Positions 46,978 through 54,724 of a stretch of DNA of 64,000 nt are shown here, one piece after another (the stretch's first letter is position 1; each line of letters starts with the position of its first letter). The DNA is from Streptomyces sp. NBC_01264 (GTDB lineage Bacteria > Actinomycetota > Actinomycetes > Streptomycetales > Streptomycetaceae), in NCBI RefSeq assembly GCF_026340675.1, contig NZ_JAPEOX010000004.1, forward strand, positions 248,001 through 312,000, in the 5' to 3' direction. The notes beneath the pieces were generated by a model. It had not been told where the DNA came from, searched no databases, and saw only the letters and a list, made by a program, of their open reading frames with translations. A program made the position numbers and the translations under genes.

Positions 46978-47023
46978 TCACTAAATTACCCGAACGGGGG
47001 AGGGGGGTCAAGTTTTACGCCTC
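46978..47023 (-). promoter_or_regulatory. Promoter cassette C16
   Basis: Leftward GAGGCGTAAAAC, TTGACC, 17 bp, TAATTTAGTGA. The transcript starts with another hairpin (CGGGG/CCCCG, loop TGATT). Confidence 0.84.
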
Positions 47024-47059
47024 ACAGAATGCGGAGTGATCTGCAACGGCGGACCTGTT

Positions 47060-47425
47060 TCAGCCCCTCGCGGTGAGGCCGGCCGAGGCAGCCGCCGCCC
47101 ACACCCTCTGCCAGCGGGCAGCGTCATCGCGCCGGAGGGAGTCCAGGTCGTCGGCGGTGATCCGCGTCCAGGTCGCCGTGTGGTGCGCCCCGACGCTGGG
47201 TGCAGTGGTGGAGATGCCGGTGATCACGCCCGTTGCCGAGTCCTGGGTGACGGTGCCGTAAGTGGGCGCCTCCCCGGTGTCCGTGTACGTCATGGCCGCG
47301 AGGCGCTCGCGCACGGCACGGCCGAGGAAGGCCCGCGTCCGCCCCTGGCGCCCATTGGGGAAGGTGATCTGCTCGGCGTAGAGCTCGCCATCGTCGATGA
47401 CGGGGGCCTGCTCGGGTACGGACAT
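47060..47425 (-). CDS. Hypothetical protein, last gene of C17 unit
   Basis: 121 aa from ATG 47425 (AGGAG seven bases upstream). ELYAEQITFPNGRQGRTRAF, MTYTDTGEAPTYGTVTQDSA and TGVITGISTTAPSVGAHHTA are strand-rich, then a helical tail (LDSLRRDDAARWQRVWAAAA). The opening, with its GELYAEQITFPNG pattern, is similar in style to the ILEQITLPDGTLAG segment of the 50715 protein. The family is unknown. Confidence 0.75.
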   Translation of the reverse strand: MSVPEQAPVIDDGELYAEQITFPNGRQGRTRAFLGRAVRERLAAMTYTDTGEAPTYGTVTQDSATGVITGISTTAPSVGAHHTATWTRITADDLDSLRRDDAARWQRVWAAAASAGLTARG

Positions 47426-47597
47426 GCTCAATCTCCTGGATCTGGCGGGAAGGCGCGACGGCCGGGGACGACATCGCGTCGCTCGTCGTCGCGGACGGAT
47501 CGGTGTGTCAGTACGGAGGTCGGGGCGAACGGACGCCGGCCCTTCACGCGTCGCGCGGGAGCGGTGCGCCGCCGAGGTGCTGGCTGAGCCCAAGGGG

Positions 47598-48485
47598 TCA
47601 GGATGCGAGCGCCTGCTGGGCCGTGGCGTGGATGACCGCGAGCATGCCCTCGTCCTCCCCGTTTCCATTCGTGGCGAGCACGGTCAGCGACGTCGCTGCG
47701 CGGCCGTCCCACGGGCCCTTGTGGCCTGAGCGGTGAGTGAGCCGGCCTTTCCAGAGCAGCGGTACTTCATCCCCGTCGGCGTGACCTGCGATCCAGACAT
47801 GACCGCGTGGAGCGAGCGACTGAATCTGACAGACGTACACGGTGCCCTGCGCCTGGTCGGACCACGAGAACCAGGTGCCCGGAGCGAAGCCGGTCGGCTC
47901 GTACCGGGCGGGACCCGGAGCCTTCCACTTTTCGCCCGGCGCGGGCATGGCGGGCGGGTTGTACGGCGTCGCGCTGGGGGCCGGCACGGACTCGAAGGCG
48001 TAGCGCCACTGGGCGAGCTGGGCCGAGTCGGCCAGCACTTCGCGCACCGCCCGGCGGTGGGCCGTACGGACATCGCGAAGAAGGCGGCCGCGGGTCGTGA
48101 TGCGGCGCGCGGGCACGCCGTTGAACGTGAACCGCTGGTGGGACTCGACGTGGGAACGGGGTGCGCCGTGCAGGGCGACGAGGCGCTGGGCGCCGACCCG
48201 GCTCGACGTCACCTCGTGCCGGATGTCGAGCACCTCGTGCGGAGCTTCGATCGCCACCGTGGAGGTGAGGCGGTTCTCGCGGATCGTCCACTTCAGGTAG
48301 CGGTCCTCGGCGGAATCCGTGCCGTCGCCCGACCGGAACACGGCGTGACGCTTCACGCCGTCGGGGCACAGCAGCCAGCCGTGACCGTCGGGGTGCTCGG
48401 TGCAGCCGAACCGTTCGAGGAGAAGCGCCGTCGGCGAGGGGCTCGCGGCGTACTCCTGCGCCTGGAGCAGGGTGGGAAGGGGCAT
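47598..48485 (-). CDS. Hypothetical protein of C17 unit
   Basis: 295 aa. LLLERFGCTEHPDGHGWLLC and PDGVKRHAVFRSGDGTDSAE at the start; a middle part with HGAPRSHVESHQRFTFNGVP and ARRITTRGRLLRDVRTAHRR; then TGTWFSWSDQ-like strands (PGTWFSWSDQAQGTVYVCQI) and HATAQQALAS. The HPDGHGW box may bind metal. The family is unknown. Middle gene of three. Confidence 0.75.
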   Translation of the reverse strand: MPLPTLLQAQEYAASPSPTALLLERFGCTEHPDGHGWLLCPDGVKRHAVFRSGDGTDSAEDRYLKWTIRENRLTSTVAIEAPHEVLDIRHEVTSSRVGAQRLVALHGAPRSHVESHQRFTFNGVPARRITTRGRLLRDVRTAHRRAVREVLADSAQLAQWRYAFESVPAPSATPYNPPAMPAPGEKWKAPGPARYEPTGFAPGTWFSWSDQAQGTVYVCQIQSLAPRGHVWIAGHADGDEVPLLWKGRLTHRSGHKGPWDGRAATSLTVLATNGNGEDEGMLAVIHATAQQALAS

Positions 48486-48529
48486 GGCCGGTACTCCTCG
48501 CTGTGTGTAGGGCCCGGGGGTCGGCGGGA

Positions 48530-48907
48530 TCAGATACCGCTGAGGCGCGCGTGGCGCTTGCGCAGGCGCAGGCTGCTCGCGGTGATGCGAACCGGGTGGC
48601 TGGGGCCGAAGTCCCGCAGACCGCGATCGATGTGGCGCAGAGTGCGCTCCGAAAGGTCGTCAAGAGCGCCGTGGACGCGGGTGATCTCCTTGCGGAACAC
48701 GAGGGTGACCGTGCCGCCCTGCCCGGCCTTGGCGTCACCGGCCGGGTAGAACCACACGCCGTAGCTGCTCTTCGGGTCGGTCGGATCGATGTGGCTGAGG
48801 ATGACCGCCTTGCCGACCCTGGTGCTCAGGCCCTTGGCGATGCGCACTCGTATCACGGTGCCGATGGGCAGCAGTTTCGTGGCGGACGCGCTGGCGGGGG
48901 AAGTCAT
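48530..48907 (-). CDS. Hypothetical protein, first gene of C17 unit
   Basis: 125 aa from ATG 48907 with AAGGAG six bases upstream. IGTVIRVRIAKGLSTRVGKA, VILSHIDPTDPKSSYGVWFY and GTVTLVFRKEITRVHGALDD are strands of a probable barrel; the basic tail (RLRKRHARLSGI) follows. The family is unknown. Confidence 0.78.
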   Translation of the reverse strand: MTSPASASATKLLPIGTVIRVRIAKGLSTRVGKAVILSHIDPTDPKSSYGVWFYPAGDAKAGQGGTVTLVFRKEITRVHGALDDLSERTLRHIDRGLRDFGPSHPVRITASSLRLRKRHARLSGI

Positions 48908-48973
48908 CCGGAGCTCCTTGAAGGGGTGGCGCGAGGCCGGTGGTGGCGCTGCCGGGAGGGCCGCTGCCTGCAC

Positions 48974-49020
48974 TCACTAAATTACCCACCCACCCCGGAA
49001 GGTGTCAAGTTTTACGCGTC
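48974..49020 (-). promoter_or_regulatory. Promoter cassette C17
   Basis: Leftward GACGCGTAAAAC, TTGACA, 18 bp, TAATTTAGTGA. Drives 48907-47060. Confidence 0.86.
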
Positions 49021-49062
49021 ACGATGCCGTGGCCTGCTCCCCTTGCCCCCGGGGCCGGAGGG

Positions 49063-49950
49063 TCAGCCGACGGTGACGAGGCGCACGGCGTAGGCGAGCA
49101 GCACGCTCGTGGCGGCCGTCCCGTCGGCCACGTCAAGGGTGAAGCGGGTGGTCGAGCCGGGGTACTGACGCGAGGCGCTGCGCCGGATCACCAGGTGCCG
49201 TCCCTCGCGTGTGAAGGAGATCCCGGGAGCCGCGGGAAGGGACTCGGGCAGTTCTCCGGCGAGGCCGCGGGACGCGTTCGGCGCATCGCTGCCGGGGAGG
49301 CCGGCGAGGTCCGCCGCCAGGTGCTGAAGGTGGTACTCCTCGTGGGCGCATCCGCCGTGACAGGTCAGCAGGGCCAGGCGGGTCCCCCCGCTGCAGCCGT
49401 ACAGCGCGTGCCGGGTCGTCGCGCCGAGCTGTTTCGTGCGTACGACGGCGGCTCCGGCGTCCGGGTTGTCGCGCACCAGCCAGAACGCCTCGCCCTCGGC
49501 ATCCCGGAACGTCCAGCTGATGCGGGCGCCGTAGTCGTTGCGTACGGACTGCCAGTCGGCCTTGACGCCCGTGTTCTCTCCCTGCCAGGTCATCAGGTGG
49601 ACATCACTGCGTCCGCCTGCCGGATCGGCGAGGAGCGCGCCGGGAGTGAGAGCCCAGGGCCGCACGCGGCCCAGCAGCAGGGGAGTTCCGGCCGGCCAGC
49701 CTTCCAGAGGGCGCTGCTCGCCGGAAAGGGTGGACACGGGGCAGGCGCCGCAGGCGCCGGCCTTGCCGCACCGGTCGTATCCGCCCCACCCCTGGCGGCC
49801 GGTGCGGGACTCGAACAGCCCCGTGTATCCGATCGGCAGCAACCCGCACTGGTGGCGCGTGTCGAAGTGGGCGTTCAGGCTGAGCCTGTTCCAGCCCTGC
49901 CCGTCGGGGCCGTGAGGGCCGTAGGTGGGCTGTTCGAGGAAGAGGGGCAC
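49063..49950 (-). CDS. Hypothetical cysteine-containing protein (C18 unit)
   Basis: 295 aa from GTG 49950. A cysteine group lies near residues 20-60 (DTRHQCGLLPIGYTGLFESR, then YDRCGKAGACGACP), perhaps a zinc site. LLTCHGGCAHEEYHLQHLAA adds Cys/His pairs. The C-terminal FTREGRHLVIRRSASRQYPG looks beta. The family is unknown. It follows the 131-aa gene. Confidence 0.75.
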   Translation of the reverse strand: MPLFLEQPTYGPHGPDGQGWNRLSLNAHFDTRHQCGLLPIGYTGLFESRTGRQGWGGYDRCGKAGACGACPVSTLSGEQRPLEGWPAGTPLLLGRVRPWALTPGALLADPAGGRSDVHLMTWQGENTGVKADWQSVRNDYGARISWTFRDAEGEAFWLVRDNPDAGAAVVRTKQLGATTRHALYGCSGGTRLALLTCHGGCAHEEYHLQHLAADLAGLPGSDAPNASRGLAGELPESLPAAPGISFTREGRHLVIRRSASRQYPGSTTRFTLDVADGTAATSVLLAYAVRLVTVG

Positions 49951-50082
49951 GGGAGCTCTCCGGTGAGAAGGCGGTGGCGGGTGAGAAGAATGGGCGCCGG
50001 CCCGGGGCCGGCGCATCGCGTGCCGCCCGGAAGCCGGGCGATCGGCGGATCAGGGGAGCCGGCCGAGCGGCACGCTGGAGGC

Positions 50083-50478
50083 TCAGGCCCCTTCGGCCTT
50101 TCCGATGTAGCGGTCGGCGGCGCGGTCGAGCGGCTCCAGGGCGCGCAGCACGGACGAGATGCCCCGCCCGTCGGTCCAGTTCCACTTGATGTAGCCCGGC
50201 CCCGGGGTGGGCACTTCCGTCAGCGGGTCGATGACCAGCGGGCGGGGGTCCACCACGTTGGTACCCGGGACGACGTAGTGGCGGTACACCACGGCCCATC
50301 GGGCCTGGGGCGCGTTGCAGACCACGACGTAGTAGTCGTTGGGCAGGCGCAGCAGCGCCACGGTCCAGCCGGCAGGCGAGTTGGCGTCGTAGGTGACCCG
50401 GATTCCGAGGTGGCCGACGCCCGGGATCCTGGGAAGCGGCGCGCGCAGGGTGAGGTCGTCGCTCGTGCGTCGGGGCAT
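50083..50478 (-). CDS. Hypothetical protein, first gene of C18 unit
   Basis: 131 aa from ATG 50478, AAGGAG six bases upstream. GHLGIRVTYDANSPAGWTVA, LLRLPNDYYVVVCNAPQARW and AVVYRHYVVPGTNVVDPRPL are beta strands; PGYIKWNWTDGRGISSVLRA and LDRAADRYIGKAEGA close it. The family is unknown. Confidence 0.77.
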   Translation of the reverse strand: MPRRTSDDLTLRAPLPRIPGVGHLGIRVTYDANSPAGWTVALLRLPNDYYVVVCNAPQARWAVVYRHYVVPGTNVVDPRPLVIDPLTEVPTPGPGYIKWNWTDGRGISSVLRALEPLDRAADRYIGKAEGA

Positions 50479-50597
50479 GGGAACTCCTTGCGGTTCGGGG
50501 CCTGGCGGGTCGGGTGCGCTCATCGGCCAGAGGTCGGATGCGCTTCTTCTGATGGTGCGAGGGGCCGGCGGGGGTGGTGCACCCGCTTCGCCGGTCT

Positions 50598-50642
50598 TCA
50601 CTAAATTACTCGACGCGGGCAGCTAGGTCAAGTTTTACGCGT
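50598..50642 (-). promoter_or_regulatory. Promoter cassette C18
   Basis: Leftward AACGCGTAAAAC, TTGACC, about 17 bp ending GAG, TAATTTAGTGA. Drives 50478-49063. Confidence 0.85.
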
Positions 50643-50714
50643 TGGACGCCGGAGGGGCCGGCGGCTCGCAGGTCGGGCGCGGGCGCGAGGCTGCGCCCCG
50701 CGCCCCGGAGTCGG

Positions 50715-51728
50715 TCAGGAGACCGCGATGCGCCCTCCCTCGATCGCGTCCATGACCTTGTTCAGCCGCTCCCAGCCGGTGATGCCCGAGAAGGTCTCCC
50801 CCTGGAAGGTGAAGGTGCGCGGGTTGTTGAAGTGCGCGTCCCACCCCGCGGAGGTTTCCTGGCTGATGAGGGCCTTGGCCTGCTCCAGGACCCCATCCGG
50901 GCGGGAGCGGGTGTAGTCGAACAGGTCCGTCAGCGGGCGGACTTCCACCGGTTCGCCGCCCGCGCCGACGATCAGCAGGGGCTCGCGCTGGTTCATGCCG
51001 TCGGTCATCCCGTCGAAGTCCGCACCCTGCCACGGGTCGCAGAGCGCCTCCACCTCAGCCCTCGAAGGACCGCCCGTCCAGGCGATGCTCAGGTAGTCGG
51101 CGTCGCTTCCGCGCCCGCAGCGGACGGAGAAAGTCTGACCCGGGAAGGTGCGACGAAGCTCCGTGCGCAGGTACTTGGCGACCTTGCGGGAGTCCCACTG
51201 CTCCTGGCGGTACGTCGGCTCGGGGACCGGCGTCAGGCGGAGTGCGAAGCCCACCCGGGCGGCCTCGACGATAATGACGCCGCTGCCGTGGACCGCGACG
51301 TCGCCACCCGTCGACTGCTCGGTGAGGCTGCGTACCTCGGCTGCCGTGACCTCGGTCTTCTGGACGTTCTTGGTGCTCCAGGTTCCCCGGCCCGGGTGGG
51401 TCCCCTCGACCGTGTACCGGGCGGCCATCGTGTGAGCCGGGGTCAGCGCTTCCCACTCCTCGGCGGGCGAGAAGCGGAAGGCGCGTCCCGTCTCGCTGAC
51501 GGTCAGGACGCCGTCTTCGAGAACGGCGATGCCCTCGATGTCGGTGAGCATCAGCCCCGCCAGCAGCTCGGACGTCGAACCCGCCAGGGTGCCGTCGGGC
51601 AGGGTGATCTGCTCGAGGATCTCCCACGTGTCCGACTCGTGACTGCCCTTGCTCTCCAGGGTGTACCGCGCGGCGCGGCCCGGGATGGAGACGTGGCCGT
51701 CGGTGTCGAGCGTGATGAGGGCGTGCAC
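50715..51728 (-). CDS. LPD29-domain protein with N-terminal repeats
   Basis: 337 aa from GTG 51728, GGAGGA six to seven bases upstream. The first half holds two related beta units (IPGRAARYTLESKGSHESDT with ILEQITLPDGTLAG, and MAARYTVEGTHPGRGTWSTK with VTAAEVRSLTEQ). Residues about 185-245 (KVAKYLRTELRRTFPGQTFS, VRCGRGSDADYLSIAWTGGP) are an LPD29 domain, related to the one at 44069-44638. The C-terminus (NPRTFTFQGETFSGITGWER) follows. LPD29 occurs in phage and plasmid polyvalent proteins; its activity is unproven. Confidence 0.8.
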   Translation of the reverse strand: MHALITLDTDGHVSIPGRAARYTLESKGSHESDTWEILEQITLPDGTLAGSTSELLAGLMLTDIEGIAVLEDGVLTVSETGRAFRFSPAEEWEALTPAHTMAARYTVEGTHPGRGTWSTKNVQKTEVTAAEVRSLTEQSTGGDVAVHGSGVIIVEAARVGFALRLTPVPEPTYRQEQWDSRKVAKYLRTELRRTFPGQTFSVRCGRGSDADYLSIAWTGGPSRAEVEALCDPWQGADFDGMTDGMNQREPLLIVGAGGEPVEVRPLTDLFDYTRSRPDGVLEQAKALISQETSAGWDAHFNNPRTFTFQGETFSGITGWERLNKVMDAIEGGRIAVS

Positions 51729-51762
51729 AGGAGTCCTCCGGTGGATCGGTTCGCAGTGGCGC

Positions 51763-51785
51763 GAGAGGCGCTTGCCCCGCCTCTC
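51763..51785 (-). promoter_or_regulatory. Conserved 5' hairpin H6 (loop GGGCAAG)
   Basis: An 8-bp stem GAGAGGCG/CGCCTCTC with loop GGGCAAG. The outer pairs differ from the other copies but still match each other; CCACTGCGAACC follows. Confidence 0.8.
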
Positions 51786-51787
51786 AT

Positions 51788-51833
51788 TCACTAAATTACT
51801 CGACCCGGGGCGCGCTGTCAAGTTTTACGCGTC
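51788..51833 (-). promoter_or_regulatory. Promoter cassette C19
   Basis: Leftward GACGCGTAAAAC, TTGACA, 17 bp, TAATTTAGTGA. Back to back with C20. Confidence 0.88.
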
Positions 51834-51842
51834 AGGTATTGT

Positions 51843-51888
51843 GGCGCGTAAAACTTGACGCAACGGCGAAGGCTGGGTAAATTAGTGA
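51843..51888 (+). promoter_or_regulatory. Promoter cassette C20
   Basis: Rightward GGCGCGTAAAAC, TTGACG, 17 bp ending GGG, TAAATTAGTGA. Only nine bases separate it from the divergent C19. Confidence 0.88.
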
Positions 51889-51895
51889 CGCGGCT

Positions 51896-51910
51896 GACGG
51901 TGCAAGCGTC
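51896..51910 (+). promoter_or_regulatory. Conserved 5' hairpin H7 (loop GTGCAAG)
   Basis: GACG/CGTC stem around GTGCAAG; CTGCGAACC follows at 51921. Stem bases differ from the leftward copies but stay paired. Confidence 0.68.
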
Positions 51911-51946
51911 CCGCCCACCTCTGCGAACCCACCCCTGGAGCAACCC

Positions 51947-52468
51947 GTGGCCCCCGACCCCGTCCGTCCCAGCGTCATCGCGACCACCGCCGAACTCATG
52001 CGCCAGCACGGCTGGGAGATCTCCCAGCAGGAGGGGGCGGGCGAACTGCGCCTGGAAGGTGCTCGCCGGGGCGGCGCGGCCGTAATGGTCACGGCCAAGC
52101 ACTCCGACACCAAGGGGTGGCGGGTCCGGTACTACGTGATCGGCGCCCAGAGCGACGGCTGGACCCAGTGGGCGCGCGTACACGGCAGGGCGCTGGAGCC
52201 GTTCATCGCGACGGAGACCCTCGACAGCGCTGACGTGCGGCGCTGGCTCGGCACCAGCTCCAATTGCCGCTGCCGCAAGGTGCACGAGGCCACGCAGTGG
52301 CGGGCCTTGCGGCGTCTGGCCGGAACCCGGCTCAACCGCCTCGCCACACGTGGTGCGGAGGAGGAGAAGCGCGTCTACCGCTGCCCGAACGACGCCCGCC
52401 GCTGGCACATGACGTCCCGTACGGACGCCCGCCCGGCCGAATGGACCGGCAGCCCCCTTTCCCTCTGA
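51947..52468 (+). CDS. Hypothetical protein, first gene of C20 unit
   Basis: 173 aa from GTG 51947 (GGAG seven bases upstream). A first half with TTAELMRQHGWEISQQEGAG and VMVTAKHSDTKGWRVRYYVI, then SADVRRWLGTSSNCRCRKVH and VYRCPNDARRWHMTSRT, where close Cys/His residues could hold zinc. The family is unknown. Confidence 0.76.
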   Translation: MAPDPVRPSVIATTAELMRQHGWEISQQEGAGELRLEGARRGGAAVMVTAKHSDTKGWRVRYYVIGAQSDGWTQWARVHGRALEPFIATETLDSADVRRWLGTSSNCRCRKVHEATQWRALRRLAGTRLNRLATRGAEEEKRVYRCPNDARRWHMTSRTDARPAEWTGSPLSL

Positions 52469-52489
52469 ACCCCTCTGAGAGGACACCCC

Positions 52490-53005
52490 ATGCGCGTAAC
52501 CGTCTGGCACAACATGGACCGCGACAACTTCTCCGGCTATCAGCCGGCGCACCCCATGCTCCGGGTCTACTCGTACACCGTGCACGGAACCGACCCCGAG
52601 TCCGAGCTCTGGCGTGCCGTCGAGCTGTTCAACGCGGACCTCGACTGGCTCACCGGTGACGATCGCCGGGTCGCCTCGGCGTACCGCTTCCGCGGACTGC
52701 GCTCCTTCTCCCGCGGCGACGGCTTCAGCGTGCTGCCGTCCGGCGCCCAGGCCGAGGAGTTCCGGATCAGCAACGGATACGAGCTGCTCGCACACGACGG
52801 CCCGTTCCCGGAACTCGCGCTGCAGGGCGGACGGGTTTCCCGCCCCCTCGGCAGCCTCCTCACCTACCTGCTCCCCGCCCGCGACGACCTCGTCCGCACC
52901 GGACTCTTCGAGTTCGGCGTCAACGGTCCTGCCACCGCGCGGCAGGCCGTAGCCGTCCACCACGGAGTGCCCGCTGAGGACGTCGCGGTCACCAACTGCT
53001 GGTAG
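52490..53005 (+). CDS. Hypothetical protein, second gene of C20 unit
   Basis: 171 aa from ATG 52490 (GAGAGGA upstream). VTVWHNMDRDNFSGYQPAHP and LRVYSYTVHGTDPESELWRA open the chain; LWRAVELFNADLDWLTGDDR, FRGLRSFSRGDGFSVLPSGA and AVAVHHGVPAEDVAVTNCW follow. Alpha-beta, no membrane span. Proteins of this texture are common hypotheticals in Streptomyces mobile elements, but I cannot name a family. Confidence 0.78.
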   Translation: MRVTVWHNMDRDNFSGYQPAHPMLRVYSYTVHGTDPESELWRAVELFNADLDWLTGDDRRVASAYRFRGLRSFSRGDGFSVLPSGAQAEEFRISNGYELLAHDGPFPELALQGGRVSRPLGSLLTYLLPARDDLVRTGLFEFGVNGPATARQAVAVHHGVPAEDVAVTNCW

Positions 53006-53360
53006 CACCGCGGCCCGGCCGTCTCCACGGTCGTGGCGTGGTGTCCCCCCGCCATGCACGCGCAACCAGGTGTCACGCCGGGTGTCACGCTCACTGTCAC
53101 GCCGGGTGTCACGCTCTGCCGAGAATGCCGCCTGAGCTGGGGAAACGCCCGCAAATCAGCCGCGCTGGCTCCGAGCGTGACAGCGTGACAGAGCACCGCA
53201 TCCACTCCTCGGCCAAGGCGCGCGATGAGGAGCCGCCCTGCGTCTCAATCACCCGGCATCACCGACGGAGTGCCGGCGGCGGCTCCAGCCCGGCCTGGAA
53301 CCCGCAGGTCCCCACCGTCAGGAATCCGAACCACCCGCTGTTCCCGATGAGGAGTTCCCA
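53006..53360. other. Gene-free interval with repeat array C
   Basis: Apart from the TGTCACG array, no gene or cassette is visible. The next gene has its own ribosome site but no cassette. Confidence 0.6.
53071..53190. repeat. TGTCACG repeat array C
   Basis: TGTCACGC starts at 53071, 53083, 53095 and 53107, an exact 12-bp period. After GGAAACGCCC come two inverted copies (GCGTGACA at 53175 and 53183). The same order (four direct, GGAAAC, inverted) is found in array B at 39.3 kb. Confidence 0.8.
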
Positions 53361-53699
53361 GTGCACGAGGTACCCACCCGAGCGGAAGCCGCAGAGGCCC
53401 GCGCCGAGGCCGCGCTGAGCGTGGCGGCCGCGCTTCCCAGTCGCGTGCGGGAAGCGCTGACGCTCCATACGTCACGGTCGGCGGATGTGGTGCAGGTGCT
53501 GTTCCGCTACGACCCCCGTAGGCGCGGATTCGGTCCGCGCGCAGGATGTGCGACCGCGGACACCATCTTCACGCGGGACCTGCCCGAGCTCGACGCCGAC
53601 CTCGACGTGCTGAGCGTGCACTACCGGCCCCTCCTCGGAGAGTTCATCCGGGTCGACCTCGACGCGGGCACCGCAGTCTTCTACGCCGGCGGGCAGTAG
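53361..53699 (+). CDS. Hypothetical small protein beside repeat array
   Basis: 112 aa from GTG 53361 with GAGGAG six bases upstream. An alanine/glutamate-rich helix opens it (RAEAAEARAEAALSVAAALP), then VVQVLFRYDPRRRGFGPRAG, DTIFTRDLPELDADLDVLSV and GEFIRVDLDAGTAVFYAGG. The family is unknown. It is the only gene next to array C, so it may be linked to it. Confidence 0.72.
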   Translation: MHEVPTRAEAAEARAEAALSVAAALPSRVREALTLHTSRSADVVQVLFRYDPRRRGFGPRAGCATADTIFTRDLPELDADLDVLSVHYRPLLGEFIRVDLDAGTAVFYAGGQ

Positions 53700-53767
53700 G
53701 CCATGTCCCTCCGGCGGGCGACACCTCGGTCAAGGCGGTTGGCCACCGTGTACTGCCCTCGAATTCG

Positions 53768-53815
53768 CGACGCGTAAAACTTGACTCGCGAGGGGCGGGG
53801 GGAGTAATTTAGTGA
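53768..53815 (+). promoter_or_regulatory. Promoter cassette C21
   Basis: Rightward GACGCGTAAAAC, TTGACT, 18 bp, TAATTTAGTGA. Drives 53884-55567. Confidence 0.87.
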
Positions 53816-53818
53816 ATG

Positions 53819-53852
53819 CCCGGGGGTGGTGGATGCAAGCACCACCCCCGGG
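53819..53852 (+). promoter_or_regulatory. Conserved 5' hairpin H8 (13-bp stem)
   Basis: CCCGGGGGTGGTG/CACCACCCCCGGG around loop GATGCAAG, starting about eight bases after the -10, so at the very 5' end of the mRNA. Unrelated stem sequence but the same GCAAG loop as the others. Confidence 0.85.
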
Positions 53853-53883
53853 TGCCGCGACCGCCCACAGAAGGAACACCCCG

Positions 53884-54582
53884 ATGCCTAAGACCGCAGC
53901 CACCCCCAGCGCCGACGCGAAGGCCACCAAGGCACGCGTACGCCGGGGAGACCTCGTGATCGTCGAGAAGCGCACGCCGTACACCGTGGGCAACCCGGGC
54001 GCGAACCTGCGCACCGAGGACGTCACGCAGTACAGCGTCATGATGATCACGAACCTCACCCGCGCCGGCGAGATCAAGATGGTCCGCGACGTCGCGTGGA
54101 GCGACAACGGCGCACCCCAGAAGCTCGACGGCATGCTCTACGCCACGGGAAACCGCTGGACCATCCCCCAGAGCGGGATCAACGTCGACGGCGCAATCGG
54201 AGCGGCCCGCGCGCACACCTACCCCAACAGCACCACCCCCCGCGCCTTCCCATCTCTGGACGCCGTGAAAGCGGCGCTGCGCCCGCACCGCACCCTGGCC
54301 GACGGGACGGAGAACATCACCCGCGAGGACGTCGCCGAGGGGGTACGCCAGGCCCTGGCGTGGCTCCCGGTGAAGGGCCTGTGGCACAACGCCGAGGAAC
54401 AGCCCGCGTCCGCGGTCCTGGCCGCGGAGTTCCAGCGCGCCAGGCGCGTCATGCGCAAGCTGCTCAAGGAAGGCGGCCGCTACCAGGTGGAGACCCAGTC
54501 CGTGGAGTACTACGGGAAGGTCAAGAAGCTCCTGGCGGCCGCGCGGCAGTTCGAGGCGGAAGACGCGGCGCAGACGACCTGA
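53884..54582 (+). CDS. Hypothetical protein, first gene of C21 unit
   Basis: 232 aa from ATG 53884 (AAGGAAC upstream). A basic N-terminus (PKTAATPSADAKATKARVRR) is followed by a beta domain (GDLVIVEKRTPYTVGNPGAN, SVMMITNLTRAGEIKMVRDV) and a helical C-terminus (FQRARRVMRKLLKEGGRYQV, YYGKVKKLLAAARQFEAEDA). The order resembles small DNA/RNA-binding proteins with a barrel, but no known family was recognised. Confidence 0.78.
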   Translation: MPKTAATPSADAKATKARVRRGDLVIVEKRTPYTVGNPGANLRTEDVTQYSVMMITNLTRAGEIKMVRDVAWSDNGAPQKLDGMLYATGNRWTIPQSGINVDGAIGAARAHTYPNSTTPRAFPSLDAVKAALRPHRTLADGTENITREDVAEGVRQALAWLPVKGLWHNAEEQPASAVLAAEFQRARRVMRKLLKEGGRYQVETQSVEYYGKVKKLLAAARQFEAEDAAQTT

Positions 54583-54724
54583 CCGCGTCCGGCAGGCCCG
54601 TGCACCAGGCCTGCCACCGCCCGCCAGATGGCGCGAAATCCAGACATGCATCTCGGGGGCAGACCCCGGCGCCCGGCGCGGGCACGCGACGCCAGGGCCT
54701 GCCCGCCCCACCCAGGAGGACACC

